64,000 nucleotides of DNA from Streptomyces justiciae (GTDB taxonomy: Bacteria > Actinomycetota > Actinomycetes > Streptomycetales > Streptomycetaceae). The notes below the pieces were generated by a model. The model saw only the letters and a program-made list of their open reading frames with translations, was not told the DNA's origin and did not search any database. The position numbers and the translations under genes are program-made. Shown here piece after piece: positions 38,534 through 47,791 of this stretch; positions within the stretch are counted from its first letter, which is position 1; each line of letters opens with the position of its first letter. The DNA is taken from assembly GCF_015163075.1 (NCBI RefSeq), contig NZ_JADDXU010000005.1, forward strand, positions 124,001 through 188,000, in the 5' to 3' direction.

Positions 38534-41500
38534 ATGCCCGCCCGTATCACCGATCCCGATCAGCTCAAGGAGCTCCTCGGCATCCCGTTCACCCCGGAGC
38601 AGACGGCCTGCATCATCGCGCCGCCCGCCCCGCAGGTGATCGTGGCCGGTGCCGGCTCGGGCAAGACGACGGTGATGGCGGCCCGCGTGGTGTGGCTGGT
38701 CGGCACCGGCCAGGTCGCCCCCGAACAGGTCCTCGGCCTCACGTTCACCAACAAGGCCGCCGGCGAACTCGCCGAGCGCGTCCGCAAGGCGCTCATCAAG
38801 GCGGGTGTCACCGACCCCGACGTCATCGACCCGGACAACCCACCGGGCGAGCCGGTGATCTCGACGTACCACGCCTTCGCCGGCCGCCTCCTGACCGACC
38901 ACGGCCTGCGCATCGGCCTCGAACCGACCTCCCGGCTCCTCGCCGACGCCACCCGCTACCAGCTCGCCGCGCGCGTGCTGCGCGAAGCCCCCGGCCCCTA
39001 CCCGGCGCTGACCCGCTCCTTCCCGGACCTCGTCGGCGACCTCCTCACCCTCGACGCCGAGCTCTCCGAGCACCTCGTACGACCGGAGGCGCTGCGGGCG
39101 TACGACGCCGAGCTGCTGCTCGCCCTCCAGGGCGCCAAGCTCACCAACGCGGACCTGCGCAAGGTCCCCGAGGCGGCCGCGGCCCGCCGCGAACTGGCCG
39201 AACTGGTGGGCCGTTACCGGGCCGCGAAACGCGAGCGGGACCTGCTCGACTTCGGCGACCAGATCGCCCTGTCCGCCGAACTCGCCCAGATCCCCGAGGT
39301 GGGGCGCGTGCTGCGCGACGAGTTCCGGGTCGTGCTGCTCGACGAGTACCAGGACACCTCGGTCGCCCAGCGCATCCTCCTGGCGGGCCTCTTCGGCGGC
39401 GGCACCGGACACCCCGTGACCGCAGTCGGCGACCCCTGCCAGGCGATCTACGGCTGGCGCGGCGCCTCCGTCGCCAACCTCGACGACTTCCCCGAGCACT
39501 TCGCCCACGCCGACGGCCGCCCCGCCACCCGCCAGGCGCTCAGCGAGAACCGCCGCAGCGGCGGCCGCCTCCTCGACCTCGCCAACGGCCTCGCCGAACC
39601 CCTGCGCGCCATGCACGCGGGCGTGGAGGCCCTCCGCCCGGCCCCCGGCGCAGAACGCGACGGCCTGGTGCGCTGCGCCCTGCTGCGCACCCATGCCGAG
39701 GAGATCGACTGGATCGCCGACTCCGTCGCCCACCTGGTGAACACCGGCAAGGCGCCCGGTGAGATCGCCGTCCTGTGCCGCACGGCGACCGACTTCGCCG
39801 AGATCCAGGGCGCGTTGGTCGCGCGGGACGTGCCCGTCGAGGTCGTCGGCCTCTCCGGCCTGCTGCACCTGCCCGAGGTCGCCGATCTCGTCGCCGTCTG
39901 CGAAGTGCTCCAGGACCCCGGCGCCAACGCCTCCCTGGTCCGGCTGCTGACCGGCCCGCGCTGGCGCATCGGCCCGCGCGACCTCGCCCTCCTGGGACGC
40001 CGCGCCCGCATGCTGGTCTCCCACGCGCGCGTGGACGCCGGCGACGACCGGGACCGGCGGCTCGCGGAGGCCGTCGAGGGGGTCGACCCGGCCGAGGTGA
40101 TATCGCTCGCGGACGCCCTGGACACCTTCCTGGAGCTGCCGTTCGACACCGAGCACGAGGACGACGGCCTGCCCTTCTCGCCCGACGCGCGCGTGCGGTT
40201 CGCGCGGCTCGCCACCGAACTGCGCGACCTGCGCCGTTCGCTCGCGGACCCGCTGATGGACGTCCTGCACCGCGTCCTCGCCGTCACCGGCCTGGAAGTC
40301 GAGCTGTCGGCGTCCCCGCACGCCCTGGCCGCCCGCCGCCGCGAGACCCTCTCCAACTTCCTTGACGTCGCCGCGTCCTTCGCCGCGGGCGACGGCGAGG
40401 CCACCCTGCTGGCCTTCCTCGGCTTCCTGCGCACCGCCGCCCAGTACGAGAAGGGCCTCGACAACGCCCTCCCCGGCGGCGAGAACACCGTCAAGGTGCT
40501 CACCGCGCACAAGTCCAAGGGCCTGGAATGGGACGTCGTCGCCGTCCCCGGCCTGGTCACCGGCACCTTCCCCAGCACCCAGGGCCGCGAGAAGTGGACC
40601 GCCCAGGGCAAGGTGCTGCCGCACGACCTGCGCGGCGACGCCGCCACCCTGCCCGACGTCGAGGCCTGGGACTCCCGGGGGCTGAAGGCCTTCCAGGAGG
40701 CCATGAAGGACCACCAGCACACCGAGGAGCTCCGCCTCGGCTACGTCACCTTCACCCGCCCCCGCTCCCTGCTCCTCGGCTCCGGCCACTGGTGGGGCCC
40801 GGCCCAGAAGAAGCCCCGCGGCCCGTCCGACTTCCTCCAGGCCCTCCACGACCACTGCGAGGCCGGATTCGGCGAGATCGAGGCCTGGGCCGACGAGCCC
40901 GCCGAGGACGAGGAGAACCCGGCCCTGAGCCAGGCCACCGTCGACCAGGTGTGGCCGCTGCCCCTGGACGACACGTCCCTGGCCCGCCGCCGCGCCGCCG
41001 CCGAGACGGTCCTCGCCCACCTGGAGCGCCTCGCCTCCCGCGCGGACGGGCACGCGCCCGACCCGGACGACTACGAGGACCCGGACTGGCCGCCACCGCC
41101 CGAGGACGACGAAGTCCCCGACGAAGAGGCCCCCTTGGCGGCGGACGACCCGGACGACTGGGACTCCTGGACCACGGACCGCCCCACGGTCCCGCACCAG
41201 GCGACCGCCCCGGAACCCCCGGCCGAGGCCCCGCAGGCGCTGCCGCACCCGGCCGAGCCCGAACCGGACCCCTTCACCCCGGAAGAGGCCCGCACCCTCG
41301 CCTCCTGGGACCGCGACCTCGACGCCCTCACCGGCGAGCTCCTGCGCGCGCGGGAGGCCGTCACTGACGTACCCCTGCCCGCGTCGCTCACCGTCTCGCA
41401 GCTCCTGCGGATGGCCGAGGACCCGGACGGGTTCGCGCAGGAACTCGCGCGCCCCATGCCGCGCCCCCCGCAACCGGCCGCGCGCCGGGGCACCCGGTTC

Positions 41501-42019
41501 CACGCCTGGGTGGAAGCCCGCTTCGAGGAGCTGACGCTGCCCATGCTGGGACCGGAGGAACTGCCGGGCGGCGACGAGACCGACATCGACGACGAACGCG
41601 ACCTGGAAGCCCTCAAGGACGCCTTCGAACGCACCGAGTACGCCCACCGCACCCCCCACCGCGTGGAGGCCCCCTTCCAGCTCGCCATCGCCGGACGCGT
41701 GGTGCGCGGCCGTATCGACGCCGTCTACAAGTCGGTCGACGGCGGGCGGACGACGTACGAGATCGTCGACTGGAAGACCGGCCGCGACCACAGCGCCGAC
41801 CCCCTCCAGCTCGCCCTGTACCGGCTCGCCTGGGCCGAGCAGCAGGACGTGCCCCTGGAGTCGGTCTCGGCCGCGTTCGTGTACGTCCGCAGCGGCGAGG
41901 TCGTACGGCCGGACGACCTTCCCGCGCGGGGAACGCTCGAGCGACTGCTGCTGGACGAGCCCTCCGCGCAAGCAAACTGTGAGGAACCGCCCACCGAGGA
42001 TGTCGGTGCGGGCCGATAG
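38534..42019 (+). CDS. adnB: Helicase-nuclease subunit AdnB
   Basis: A 1161-residue partner of AdnA. Walker A VAGAGSGKTTVM lies at residues 36-47; LLDEYQDTS, QAIYGWRGAS and AHKSKGLEWD are the further helicase motifs. A charged Pro/Asp/Glu-rich insert (about 840-930) separates helicase and nuclease; the nuclease has RGRIDAVY and YEIVDWKTG (about 1075) followed by QLALYRLAW, an intact PD-(D/E)XK set. There is no four-cysteine cluster, unlike AdnA. The ATG at 38534 has no ribosome-binding site but TAGCCT at 38521-38526, seven nucleotides upstream, so adnB may have its own leaderless promoter besides read-through from adnA 105 bp upstream. Confidence 0.93.
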   Translation: MPARITDPDQLKELLGIPFTPEQTACIIAPPAPQVIVAGAGSGKTTVMAARVVWLVGTGQVAPEQVLGLTFTNKAAGELAERVRKALIKAGVTDPDVIDPDNPPGEPVISTYHAFAGRLLTDHGLRIGLEPTSRLLADATRYQLAARVLREAPGPYPALTRSFPDLVGDLLTLDAELSEHLVRPEALRAYDAELLLALQGAKLTNADLRKVPEAAAARRELAELVGRYRAAKRERDLLDFGDQIALSAELAQIPEVGRVLRDEFRVVLLDEYQDTSVAQRILLAGLFGGGTGHPVTAVGDPCQAIYGWRGASVANLDDFPEHFAHADGRPATRQALSENRRSGGRLLDLANGLAEPLRAMHAGVEALRPAPGAERDGLVRCALLRTHAEEIDWIADSVAHLVNTGKAPGEIAVLCRTATDFAEIQGALVARDVPVEVVGLSGLLHLPEVADLVAVCEVLQDPGANASLVRLLTGPRWRIGPRDLALLGRRARMLVSHARVDAGDDRDRRLAEAVEGVDPAEVISLADALDTFLELPFDTEHEDDGLPFSPDARVRFARLATELRDLRRSLADPLMDVLHRVLAVTGLEVELSASPHALAARRRETLSNFLDVAASFAAGDGEATLLAFLGFLRTAAQYEKGLDNALPGGENTVKVLTAHKSKGLEWDVVAVPGLVTGTFPSTQGREKWTAQGKVLPHDLRGDAATLPDVEAWDSRGLKAFQEAMKDHQHTEELRLGYVTFTRPRSLLLGSGHWWGPAQKKPRGPSDFLQALHDHCEAGFGEIEAWADEPAEDEENPALSQATVDQVWPLPLDDTSLARRRAAAETVLAHLERLASRADGHAPDPDDYEDPDWPPPPEDDEVPDEEAPLAADDPDDWDSWTTDRPTVPHQATAPEPPAEAPQALPHPAEPEPDPFTPEEARTLASWDRDLDALTGELLRAREAVTDVPLPASLTVSQLLRMAEDPDGFAQELARPMPRPPQPAARRGTRFHAWVEARFEELTLPMLGPEELPGGDETDIDDERDLEALKDAFERTEYAHRTPHRVEAPFQLAIAGRVVRGRIDAVYKSVDGGRTTYEIVDWKTGRDHSADPLQLALYRLAWAEQQDVPLESVSAAFVYVRSGEVVRPDDLPARGTLERLLLDEPSAQANCEEPPTEDVGAGR

Positions 42020-42029
42020 GCTCGTGACC

Positions 42030-43442
42030 ATGAGCCATCCCGTTGACAGCGTCGTCAGCGCCGTCCGTGCGTACATCGAGCAGCACCGCGCCGTCTTCCT
42101 CGACGACCTCGCCGAGTGGCTGCGCATCCCTTCCGTGTCGGCCCAGCCCGACCACGCCTCGGACGTGCGCCGCAGCGCCGACTGGCTCGCCGCCAAGCTG
42201 ACCGAGACCGGCTTCCCGACCACCGAGGTCTGGGAGACCCCGGGCGCCCCCGCCGTCTTCGCGGAGTGGCCCTCCGACGTCCCCGGAGCGCCCACGGTCC
42301 TCGTCTACGGCCACCACGACGTGCAGCCGGCCGCCCTGGCCGACGGCTGGAACAGCGAACCCTTCGAGCCCGTCGTCCGCGACAACCGCCTCTACGCGCG
42401 CGGGGCGGCCGACGACAAGGGCCAGGTGTTCTTCCACACACTCGGCGTCTGCGCCCACCTCGCCGCCACCGGCCGTACGACCCCCGCGGTCAACCTCAAG
42501 CTGCTCATCGAAGGCGAGGAGGAGTCCGGCTCCCCGCACTTCCGCGCCCTCGTCGAGGAGCGCGCGGAGCGGCTCGTCGCCGACGCCCTGATCGTCTCCG
42601 ACACCGGCATGTGGTCCGAGGACACCCCCACCGTCTGCACCGGCATGCGCGGCCTCGCCGAGTGCGAGATCCAGCTGTACGGCCCCGACCAGGACATCCA
42701 CTCCGGCTCCTTCGGTGGCGCCGTGCCCAACCCGGCGACCGCAGCCGCCCGCCTGGTCGCCGCCCTCCACGACGAGCACGCACGCGTGGCCGTCCCCGGC
42801 TTCTACGACGGCATCGTCGAACTCACCGACCGCGAGCGCGCCCTCTTCGCCGAACTGCCCTTCGACGAGGAGCAGTGGCTGCGCACCGCCAAGTCGTACG
42901 CCACCCACGGCGAGGCCGGGCACACCACGCTGGAGCGCATCTGGGCCCGCCCCACCGCCGAGGTCAACGGCATCGGCGGCGGCTACCAGGGCGCCGGCAG
43001 CAAGACGGTCATCCCGTCCTCCGCGATGGTGAAGCTGTCCTTCCGGCTCGTCGCCGGGCAGGAACCCGACCACATCGAGAAGCTCGTCCGTGCGTGGGCG
43101 GCCCAGCAGGTGCCCGCCGGAATCCGGTGCGAGATCACGTTCAGCGGGGGCACGCGCCCGTGCCTGACCCCGCTCGACCACCCGGCCCTGCGGTCCGTCG
43201 TCCGCGCCATGGGCCGCGCCTTCGACAAGCCCGTCCGCTTCACCCGCGAGGGAGGCTCGGGGCCGGCCGCCGACCTCCAGGAGGTCCTCGGCACTCCCGT
43301 GCTCTTCCTCGGCATCTCCGTCCCGTCCGACGGCTGGCACGCGCCCGACGAGAAGGTCGAGCTGGACCTCCTCCTCAAAGGCGTCGAGACCACCGCGTAC
43401 CTGTGGGGCGACCTGGCGGAGCACTGGCGCCATGTGCCCTGA
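42030..43442 (+). CDS. M20-family dipeptidase
   Basis: A 470-residue metallopeptidase of the M20/M25/M40 family. Metal ligands are visible: YGHHDVQPA, ARGAADDKGQ, EGEEESGSPHF, VSDTGMW and DGWHAPDEK; the dimerisation insert lies between. It probably cleaves dipeptides or Xaa-His-type substrates in the cytosol. The ATG lies 11 bp after adnB, yet TAGGCT at 42017-42022 sits seven nucleotides upstream and there is no ribosome-binding site, so it may have its own leaderless transcript inside the adnB end. Confidence 0.88.
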   Translation: MSHPVDSVVSAVRAYIEQHRAVFLDDLAEWLRIPSVSAQPDHASDVRRSADWLAAKLTETGFPTTEVWETPGAPAVFAEWPSDVPGAPTVLVYGHHDVQPAALADGWNSEPFEPVVRDNRLYARGAADDKGQVFFHTLGVCAHLAATGRTTPAVNLKLLIEGEEESGSPHFRALVEERAERLVADALIVSDTGMWSEDTPTVCTGMRGLAECEIQLYGPDQDIHSGSFGGAVPNPATAAARLVAALHDEHARVAVPGFYDGIVELTDRERALFAELPFDEEQWLRTAKSYATHGEAGHTTLERIWARPTAEVNGIGGGYQGAGSKTVIPSSAMVKLSFRLVAGQEPDHIEKLVRAWAAQQVPAGIRCEITFSGGTRPCLTPLDHPALRSVVRAMGRAFDKPVRFTREGGSGPAADLQEVLGTPVLFLGISVPSDGWHAPDEKVELDLLLKGVETTAYLWGDLAEHWRHVP

Positions 43443-43508
43443 ACCCCGTCCGTCCCGCCGAACCGCCCGCCGAAACAATCCGTTCCACCGGGGGAGTTGG
43501 AAGCACCC

Positions 43509-44450
43509 GTGACCACCTGGACCGACCACACCGCCGACCGACCCATCTCGCTCACCGCCCCCAGCGGCATCGACCGGGCCGCCCACCACCGGCTCGACGA
43601 GGCCTGGCTCGCGGCGGCCTGGAGCCACCCCACGACCCGCTGTTTCGTGGTCTCCGGCGGTCAGGTCCTCATCGACGAGACGCCTGACGGGCGCACCGAA
43701 CTCGTCATGACGCCCGCCTTCGAGGCCCCGCTCACCGAGGCCCACCGCTACTTCCTCGGCATCGACGAGGACGGCGTCCGCTACTTCGCCCTGCAGAAGG
43801 ACACCCTGCCCGGCCGTATCGACCAGTCCGCGCGGGCGGCGGGCCTGCGCGAGGCCGGCCTGCTGCTGTCCCCGCGCGACGCCGGGCTCATGGTGCACGC
43901 GGTCGGCCTGGAGAACTGGCAGCGCACCCACCGCTTCTGCTCCCGCTGCGGCGAGCGCACCGTCATCGCCGCCGCCGGACACATCCGCCGCTGCCAGGCC
44001 TGCGGCGCCGAGCACTACCCCCGCACCGACCCCGCCGTGATCATGGCCGTCACCGACGAGGAGGACCGCATCCTGCTCGGCCGCCAGGTCCACTGGCCCG
44101 AGGGCCGCTTCTCGACGCTCGCCGGCTTCGTCGAACCCGGCGAGTCCATCGAGCAGGCGGTGCGCCGGGAGGTCTTCGAGGAGGCCGGCATCACCGTCGG
44201 CCAGGTCGAGTACGTCGCCAGCCAGCCCTGGCCGTTCCCGTCCAGCTTGATGCTCGGCTTCCTGGCCCGCGCCACCTCCACCGAGGTCAACGTCGACGGG
44301 GACGAGATCAGCGAGGCCCGCTGGTTCTCCCGCGACGAGCTGGGCGCCGCCTTCGACTCCGGCGAGGTCCTGCCGCCGTACGGCATCTCGATCGCGGCCC
44401 GTCTGATCGAGCTCTGGTACGGCAAGCCGCTGCCGACGCGCAGCGTCTGA
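43509..44450 (+). CDS. nudC: NAD(+) diphosphatase NudC
   Basis: A 313-residue NudC-type Nudix hydrolase. The zinc ribbon is CSRCG (near 143) and CQACGAEHYPR; the Nudix box is GFVEPGESIEQAVRREVFEEAGI, followed by the NudC-specific SQPWPFPSSLMLGF. It hydrolyses NAD(H) to NMN(H) and AMP and may also remove NAD caps from RNA. The GTG at 43509 follows GGAAG at five nucleotides; a TTG 12 nt upstream has poor spacing. It lies 66 bp after the M20 gene and ends at a strong hairpin. Confidence 0.92.
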   Translation: MTTWTDHTADRPISLTAPSGIDRAAHHRLDEAWLAAAWSHPTTRCFVVSGGQVLIDETPDGRTELVMTPAFEAPLTEAHRYFLGIDEDGVRYFALQKDTLPGRIDQSARAAGLREAGLLLSPRDAGLMVHAVGLENWQRTHRFCSRCGERTVIAAAGHIRRCQACGAEHYPRTDPAVIMAVTDEEDRILLGRQVHWPEGRFSTLAGFVEPGESIEQAVRREVFEEAGITVGQVEYVASQPWPFPSSLMLGFLARATSTEVNVDGDEISEARWFSRDELGAAFDSGEVLPPYGISIAARLIELWYGKPLPTRSV

Positions 44451-44458
44451 GCATGCGA

Positions 44459-44491
44459 AAGGGGCCGCTCCCAGCCGGGGAGCGGCCCCTT
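44459..44491. terminator. Bidirectional terminator between nudC and mycoredoxin
   Basis: AAGGGGCCGCTCC (44459-44471) pairs with GGAGCGGCCCCTT (44479-44491), loop CAGCCGG. It lies between convergent genes. Confidence 0.88.
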
Positions 44492-44505
44492 CGTCGTCCG
44501 TCCGC

Positions 44506-44748
44506 TCAGGCGGCGATCTTCTGCTTCACCTGGGCCAGCGACGGGTTCGTGAGCGTCGAACCGTCGGCGAACAGCACGGTCGGAACCGTCTGGTTTCCGC
44601 CGTTCGCCTTCTCCACGAACGCGGCGGACGCCGGGTCCTGCTCGATGTTGATCTCGGTGTACGCGATGCCTTCGCGGTCCAGCTGCTTCTTCAGCCGCTG
44701 GCAGTAACCGCACCACGTCGTGCTGTACATCGTCACAGTGCCCTGCAT
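44506..44748 (-). CDS. mrx1: Mycoredoxin (glutaredoxin-like)
   Basis: An 80-residue thioredoxin-fold protein with active site WCGYC (Cys13, Cys16), a cis-proline in TVPTVLF (near 57) and the mycoredoxin-type start MQGTVTMYSTTWCGYC. Mycoredoxins reduce protein-mycothiol mixed disulfides using mycothiol, the actinobacterial low-molecular-weight thiol. A perfect SigR-type promoter about 50 nt upstream agrees with a role in thiol-oxidative stress. The gene converges on nudC and is divergent from uvrD2. Confidence 0.9.
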   Translation of the reverse strand: MQGTVTMYSTTWCGYCQRLKKQLDREGIAYTEINIEQDPASAAFVEKANGGNQTVPTVLFADGSTLTNPSLAQVKQKIAA

Positions 44749-44798
44749 GTCTCGCGCGCTCCTCTGGTGGCTCGGGGGGAGAGGTCGTCCAGTGGGGA

Positions 44799-44824
44799 AA
44801 CGTACGCGACCGGGTCACCATTCC
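44799..44824 (-). promoter_or_regulatory. SigR-type promoter of the mycoredoxin gene
   Basis: On the minus strand GGAAT (44824-44820), exactly 18 nt, GTT (44801-44799). It is a perfect SigR consensus, 51 nt upstream of the start codon. Confidence 0.8.
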
Positions 44825-44931
44825 CACCCGGGGTATGCCCGCACGTGACGCCTGCCGCATTAGTACGACTGCGAGCCCCTCCCTGTGGACAACCGGCACA
44901 GCCGTCTCCGCCGACCTGGCAGCATGGCGGT

Positions 44932-47133
44932 GTGACAGCAGCAACGCACTCCACCCTCTTCCCGCAGGTACCGGACTCGGCCGACGCGGTGCTCGAAGGG
45001 CTCGACCCCGAGCAGCGCGAGGTGGCCACCGCCCTGCACGGCCCGGTGTGCGTGCTGGCCGGCGCCGGGACCGGCAAGACCCGGGCGATCACCCACCGCA
45101 TCGCCTACGGAGTGCGCGCCGGCATCCTCCAGCCCTCCAGTGTGCTGGCCGTCACCTTCACCAACCGCGCCGCCGGCGAGATGCGCGGCCGACTGCGCCA
45201 GCTCGGCGCCGCCGGGGTCCAGGCCCGGACCTTCCACTCGGCCGCCCTGCGCCAGCTCCAGTACTTCTGGCCGAAGGCCGTCGGCGGCTCCATGCCCCGG
45301 CTCGTCGACCGCAAGATCCAGCTCGTCGCCGACGCGGCCGCCGCCTGCCGCATCCGCCTCGACCGCGGAGAGCTGCGGGACGTCACCGCGGAGATCGAGT
45401 GGTCCAAGGTCACCCAGACCGTCCCCGGTGACTACGCCCTCGCCGCCGCCAAGGCCGGCCGCGAGGCCCCCCGCAACCCCGCCGAGATCGCCCAGCTCTA
45501 CACCGCCTACGAGGACCTCAAGCGCGAGCGCGCCGTCATCGACTTCGAGGACGTCCTGCTGCTCACGGTCGCCGTCCTCCAGGACCGGCACGACATCGCC
45601 GACCAGGTCCGCGCCCAGTACCAGCACTTCGTCGTCGACGAGTACCAGGACGTCAGCCCCCTCCAGCAGCGGCTGCTGGAACTCTGGCTCGGCGACCGCG
45701 ACAGCCTCTGCGTCGTCGGCGACGCCAGCCAGACGATCTACTCGTTCACAGGAGCAACTCCCGACCACCTTCTGGACTTCCGTACCCGCCACCCCGGTGC
45801 GACCGTCGTCAAGCTGGTCCGCGACTACCGCTCCACCCCCCAGGTCGTCCATCTCGCCAACGGCCTGCTCGCCCAGGCCAGCGGCCGTGCCGCCGACCAC
45901 CGGCTGGAGCTGGTCTCCCAGCGCGCCCCCGGCCCCGAGCCCGTCTACACCGAGTACACCGACGAGCCCACCGAGGCCGAGGGCGCCGCCCGCCGTATCC
46001 GCGAACTGCTGGCCGCCGGCGTCCAGGCCGCCGAGATCGCCGTGCTGTTCCGCACCAACGCCCAGTCCGAGACCTACGAACAGGCCCTCGCCGACGCAGG
46101 CGTCCCCTACCAGCTGCGCGGTGCCGAGCGGTTCTTCGACCGCCCCGAAGTGCGCAGAGCCATCGTCAACCTGCGTGGCGCGGCCCGCTTCGGCGGCAAC
46201 GACGCGCGGCTGGACGACGCCCCCGACCTGCCCTCCCAGGTCCGTGCCGTCCTCTCCGGCGAAGGCTGGACGTCCGAGCCCCCCGCGGGCTCCGGTGCGG
46301 TCAGAGAACGCTGGGAGTCGCTCGCCGCGCTGGTGAACCTGGCGCAGGACTTCGCCGCCGCGAGATCCGACGCCACGCTCACCGACCTCGTCGCCGAACT
46401 CGACGAGCGTGCGGGCGCCCAGCACGCCCCGACCGTCCAGGGCGTCACCCTCGCCTCCCTGCACTCGGCCAAGGGCCTGGAGTGGGACGTCGTCTTCCTG
46501 GTCGGCGTCGCCGAGGGCATGATGCCGATCACCTACGCAAAGACCGACGAGCAGATCGAGGAGGAACGCCGCCTCCTCTATGTCGGCGTCACCCGCGCCC
46601 GCGAACACCTCCATGTCTCCTGGGCGCTGTCCCGGTCGCCCGGCGGTCGCCCCAACCGCCGCCCCAGCCGCTTCCTCGACGGACTGCGCCCCGGCTCGGT
46701 CATGACGGCAGGGCGGATCACCACCGCGGGCTCCGGGGGCGTCGAGCGGGGCTTCACGGGCGGCGCGGGGGCGGACGTCGTGCCGCGCCGGACCCAGCGC
46801 ACCCCCGCCCGCTGCCGGGTCTGCGGACGCACGCTCACCGACGCCGGCGAGATGAAGCTGATGCGCTGCGAGGACTGCCCCTCCGACATGGACGAGGGTC
46901 TTTACGAGCGGTTGCGCGAGTGGCGCGGTATCCAGGCCCGGCTCAGCGGCCAGCCGGACTTCTGTGTCTTCACGGACCGGACCCTGATGGCCATCGCCGA
47001 GACGGAGCCGAGCAGTCCGGTTGAGCTGTCGCGGATTCCCGGCGTCCTCAAGCGCAAGCTCGACCGCTACGGAGCCGATGTTCTGGCCATCTGCGCAGGC
47101 CAGGACCCCGCGACGGAAGAAGTTGGGGACTGA
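44932..47133 (+). CDS. uvrD2: ATP-dependent DNA helicase UvrD2
   Basis: A 733-residue SF1A helicase. Walker A LAGAGTGKTRA (about 43), VDEYQDVSP (about 236), QTIYSFTGA, LHSAKGLEWD and LLYVGVTRAREHL are intact. After the helicase core come a tetracysteine zinc element (CRVC...CEDC, about 627-648) and a C-terminal HRDC domain (about 655-725), the layout of mycobacterial UvrD2. It acts in DNA repair or replication-conflict resolution. GTG at 44932: CAGCAT at 44920-44925 lies six nucleotides upstream without a ribosome-binding site, so the mRNA may be leaderless; 55 extra upstream codons in the open frame lack family similarity. Confidence 0.92.
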   Translation: MTAATHSTLFPQVPDSADAVLEGLDPEQREVATALHGPVCVLAGAGTGKTRAITHRIAYGVRAGILQPSSVLAVTFTNRAAGEMRGRLRQLGAAGVQARTFHSAALRQLQYFWPKAVGGSMPRLVDRKIQLVADAAAACRIRLDRGELRDVTAEIEWSKVTQTVPGDYALAAAKAGREAPRNPAEIAQLYTAYEDLKRERAVIDFEDVLLLTVAVLQDRHDIADQVRAQYQHFVVDEYQDVSPLQQRLLELWLGDRDSLCVVGDASQTIYSFTGATPDHLLDFRTRHPGATVVKLVRDYRSTPQVVHLANGLLAQASGRAADHRLELVSQRAPGPEPVYTEYTDEPTEAEGAARRIRELLAAGVQAAEIAVLFRTNAQSETYEQALADAGVPYQLRGAERFFDRPEVRRAIVNLRGAARFGGNDARLDDAPDLPSQVRAVLSGEGWTSEPPAGSGAVRERWESLAALVNLAQDFAAARSDATLTDLVAELDERAGAQHAPTVQGVTLASLHSAKGLEWDVVFLVGVAEGMMPITYAKTDEQIEEERRLLYVGVTRAREHLHVSWALSRSPGGRPNRRPSRFLDGLRPGSVMTAGRITTAGSGGVERGFTGGAGADVVPRRTQRTPARCRVCGRTLTDAGEMKLMRCEDCPSDMDEGLYERLREWRGIQARLSGQPDFCVFTDRTLMAIAETEPSSPVELSRIPGVLKRKLDRYGADVLAICAGQDPATEEVGD

Positions 47134-47145
47134 GGCGAACTCGTC

Positions 47146-47186
47146 GAAAAAATAGTTTGCGCATGCCCCGGCAATCCCCATAGGTT
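47146..47186 (+). promoter_or_regulatory. wblC promoter with AT-rich WblC-box
   Basis: GAAAAAATA (47146-47154) lies just upstream of a -35-like TTGCGC (47157-47162); after 18 nt comes TAGGTT (47181-47186). WhiB7/WblC proteins activate vegetative promoters that carry a short AT-rich element next to the -35 box, and wblC/whiB7 is autoactivated this way. The sequence fits both points. Confidence 0.7.
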
Positions 47187-47299
47187 CTTAGGCATTGGAA
47201 CGGAGGCCTTCTCTGAGGGCCCTCTTCCATGCTGTACTTACATATCCGTAGGACTGGTTCACCCCAGTCCCCCCGAGACGCCGAGAGGAGGCGAGTCCA

Positions 47300-47617
47300 G
47301 TGACCAGCATCAACGCCAGCTTCACCGCGAAAATGACCGATCGCTCGGTCGTCGCCTCCCTGTGCATGCTCGCCGTCTCGAACCAGGGCACCGGTCTGTC
47401 CGGCATTCGTGTCGCCGGCCCGGCGTCCTCCGTGTCTCTCGCGGGTCTCCCCGTTCGTGAGCGCAATGAGCGACCGACGAAGGCACTGGAAGCAGTAGAG
47501 GGACAGGCGCACGCCTATGCCTTTACGGCGGCCGGTGCCGGAAGCCGGAAGCAGGCAACGCAGCACCACCTGATGTGGGCCTTCCGTGGGCCAGAACCCT
47601 GGAGTGATCCAGCCTGA
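47300..47617 (+). CDS. wblC upstream ORF (105 codons)
   Basis: A 105-codon ORF starting with GTG eight nucleotides after AGAGGAGG, one of the best ribosome-binding sites in the window. The product (MTSINASFTAKMTDRSVVA at the start) has no recognised domain; codon bias is Streptomyces-like in the first half and weak in the second. It lies in the long leader of wblC and ends 21 nt before an intrinsic terminator. wblC/whiB7 genes are known to be controlled by an upstream ORF: when antibiotics stall ribosomes on it, the terminator is avoided. Whether the full 105 codons or a shorter stretch matters cannot be told. Confidence 0.65.
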   Translation: MTSINASFTAKMTDRSVVASLCMLAVSNQGTGLSGIRVAGPASSVSLAGLPVRERNERPTKALEAVEGQAHAYAFTAAGAGSRKQATQHHLMWAFRGPEPWSDPA

Positions 47618-47638
47618 TCGACTCAGGCCGGCGCCTTC

Positions 47639-47682
47639 AGGGCCGCGGAACCCCATCCGGGATCCGCGGCCCTTCTGTTTTC
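47639..47682 (+). terminator. wblC attenuator
   Basis: AGGGCCGCGGA (47639-47649) pairs with TCCGCGGCCCT (47663-47673), loop of 13 nt, followed by TCTGTTTT. A smaller stem, GCCTGA-tcgac-TCAGGC (47612-47628), contains the upstream ORF stop codon and could couple ribosome position to folding. Confidence 0.8.
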
Positions 47683-47791
47683 CCCCAACGGGGATGACGG
47701 AGCGAAGGGGCCTCGGGACAAGAAAAGAACCCGGTACCAAGCCGACTACCGGTCCAACAGGGCCGGACCGACCAGACGAGGAAGACCAACC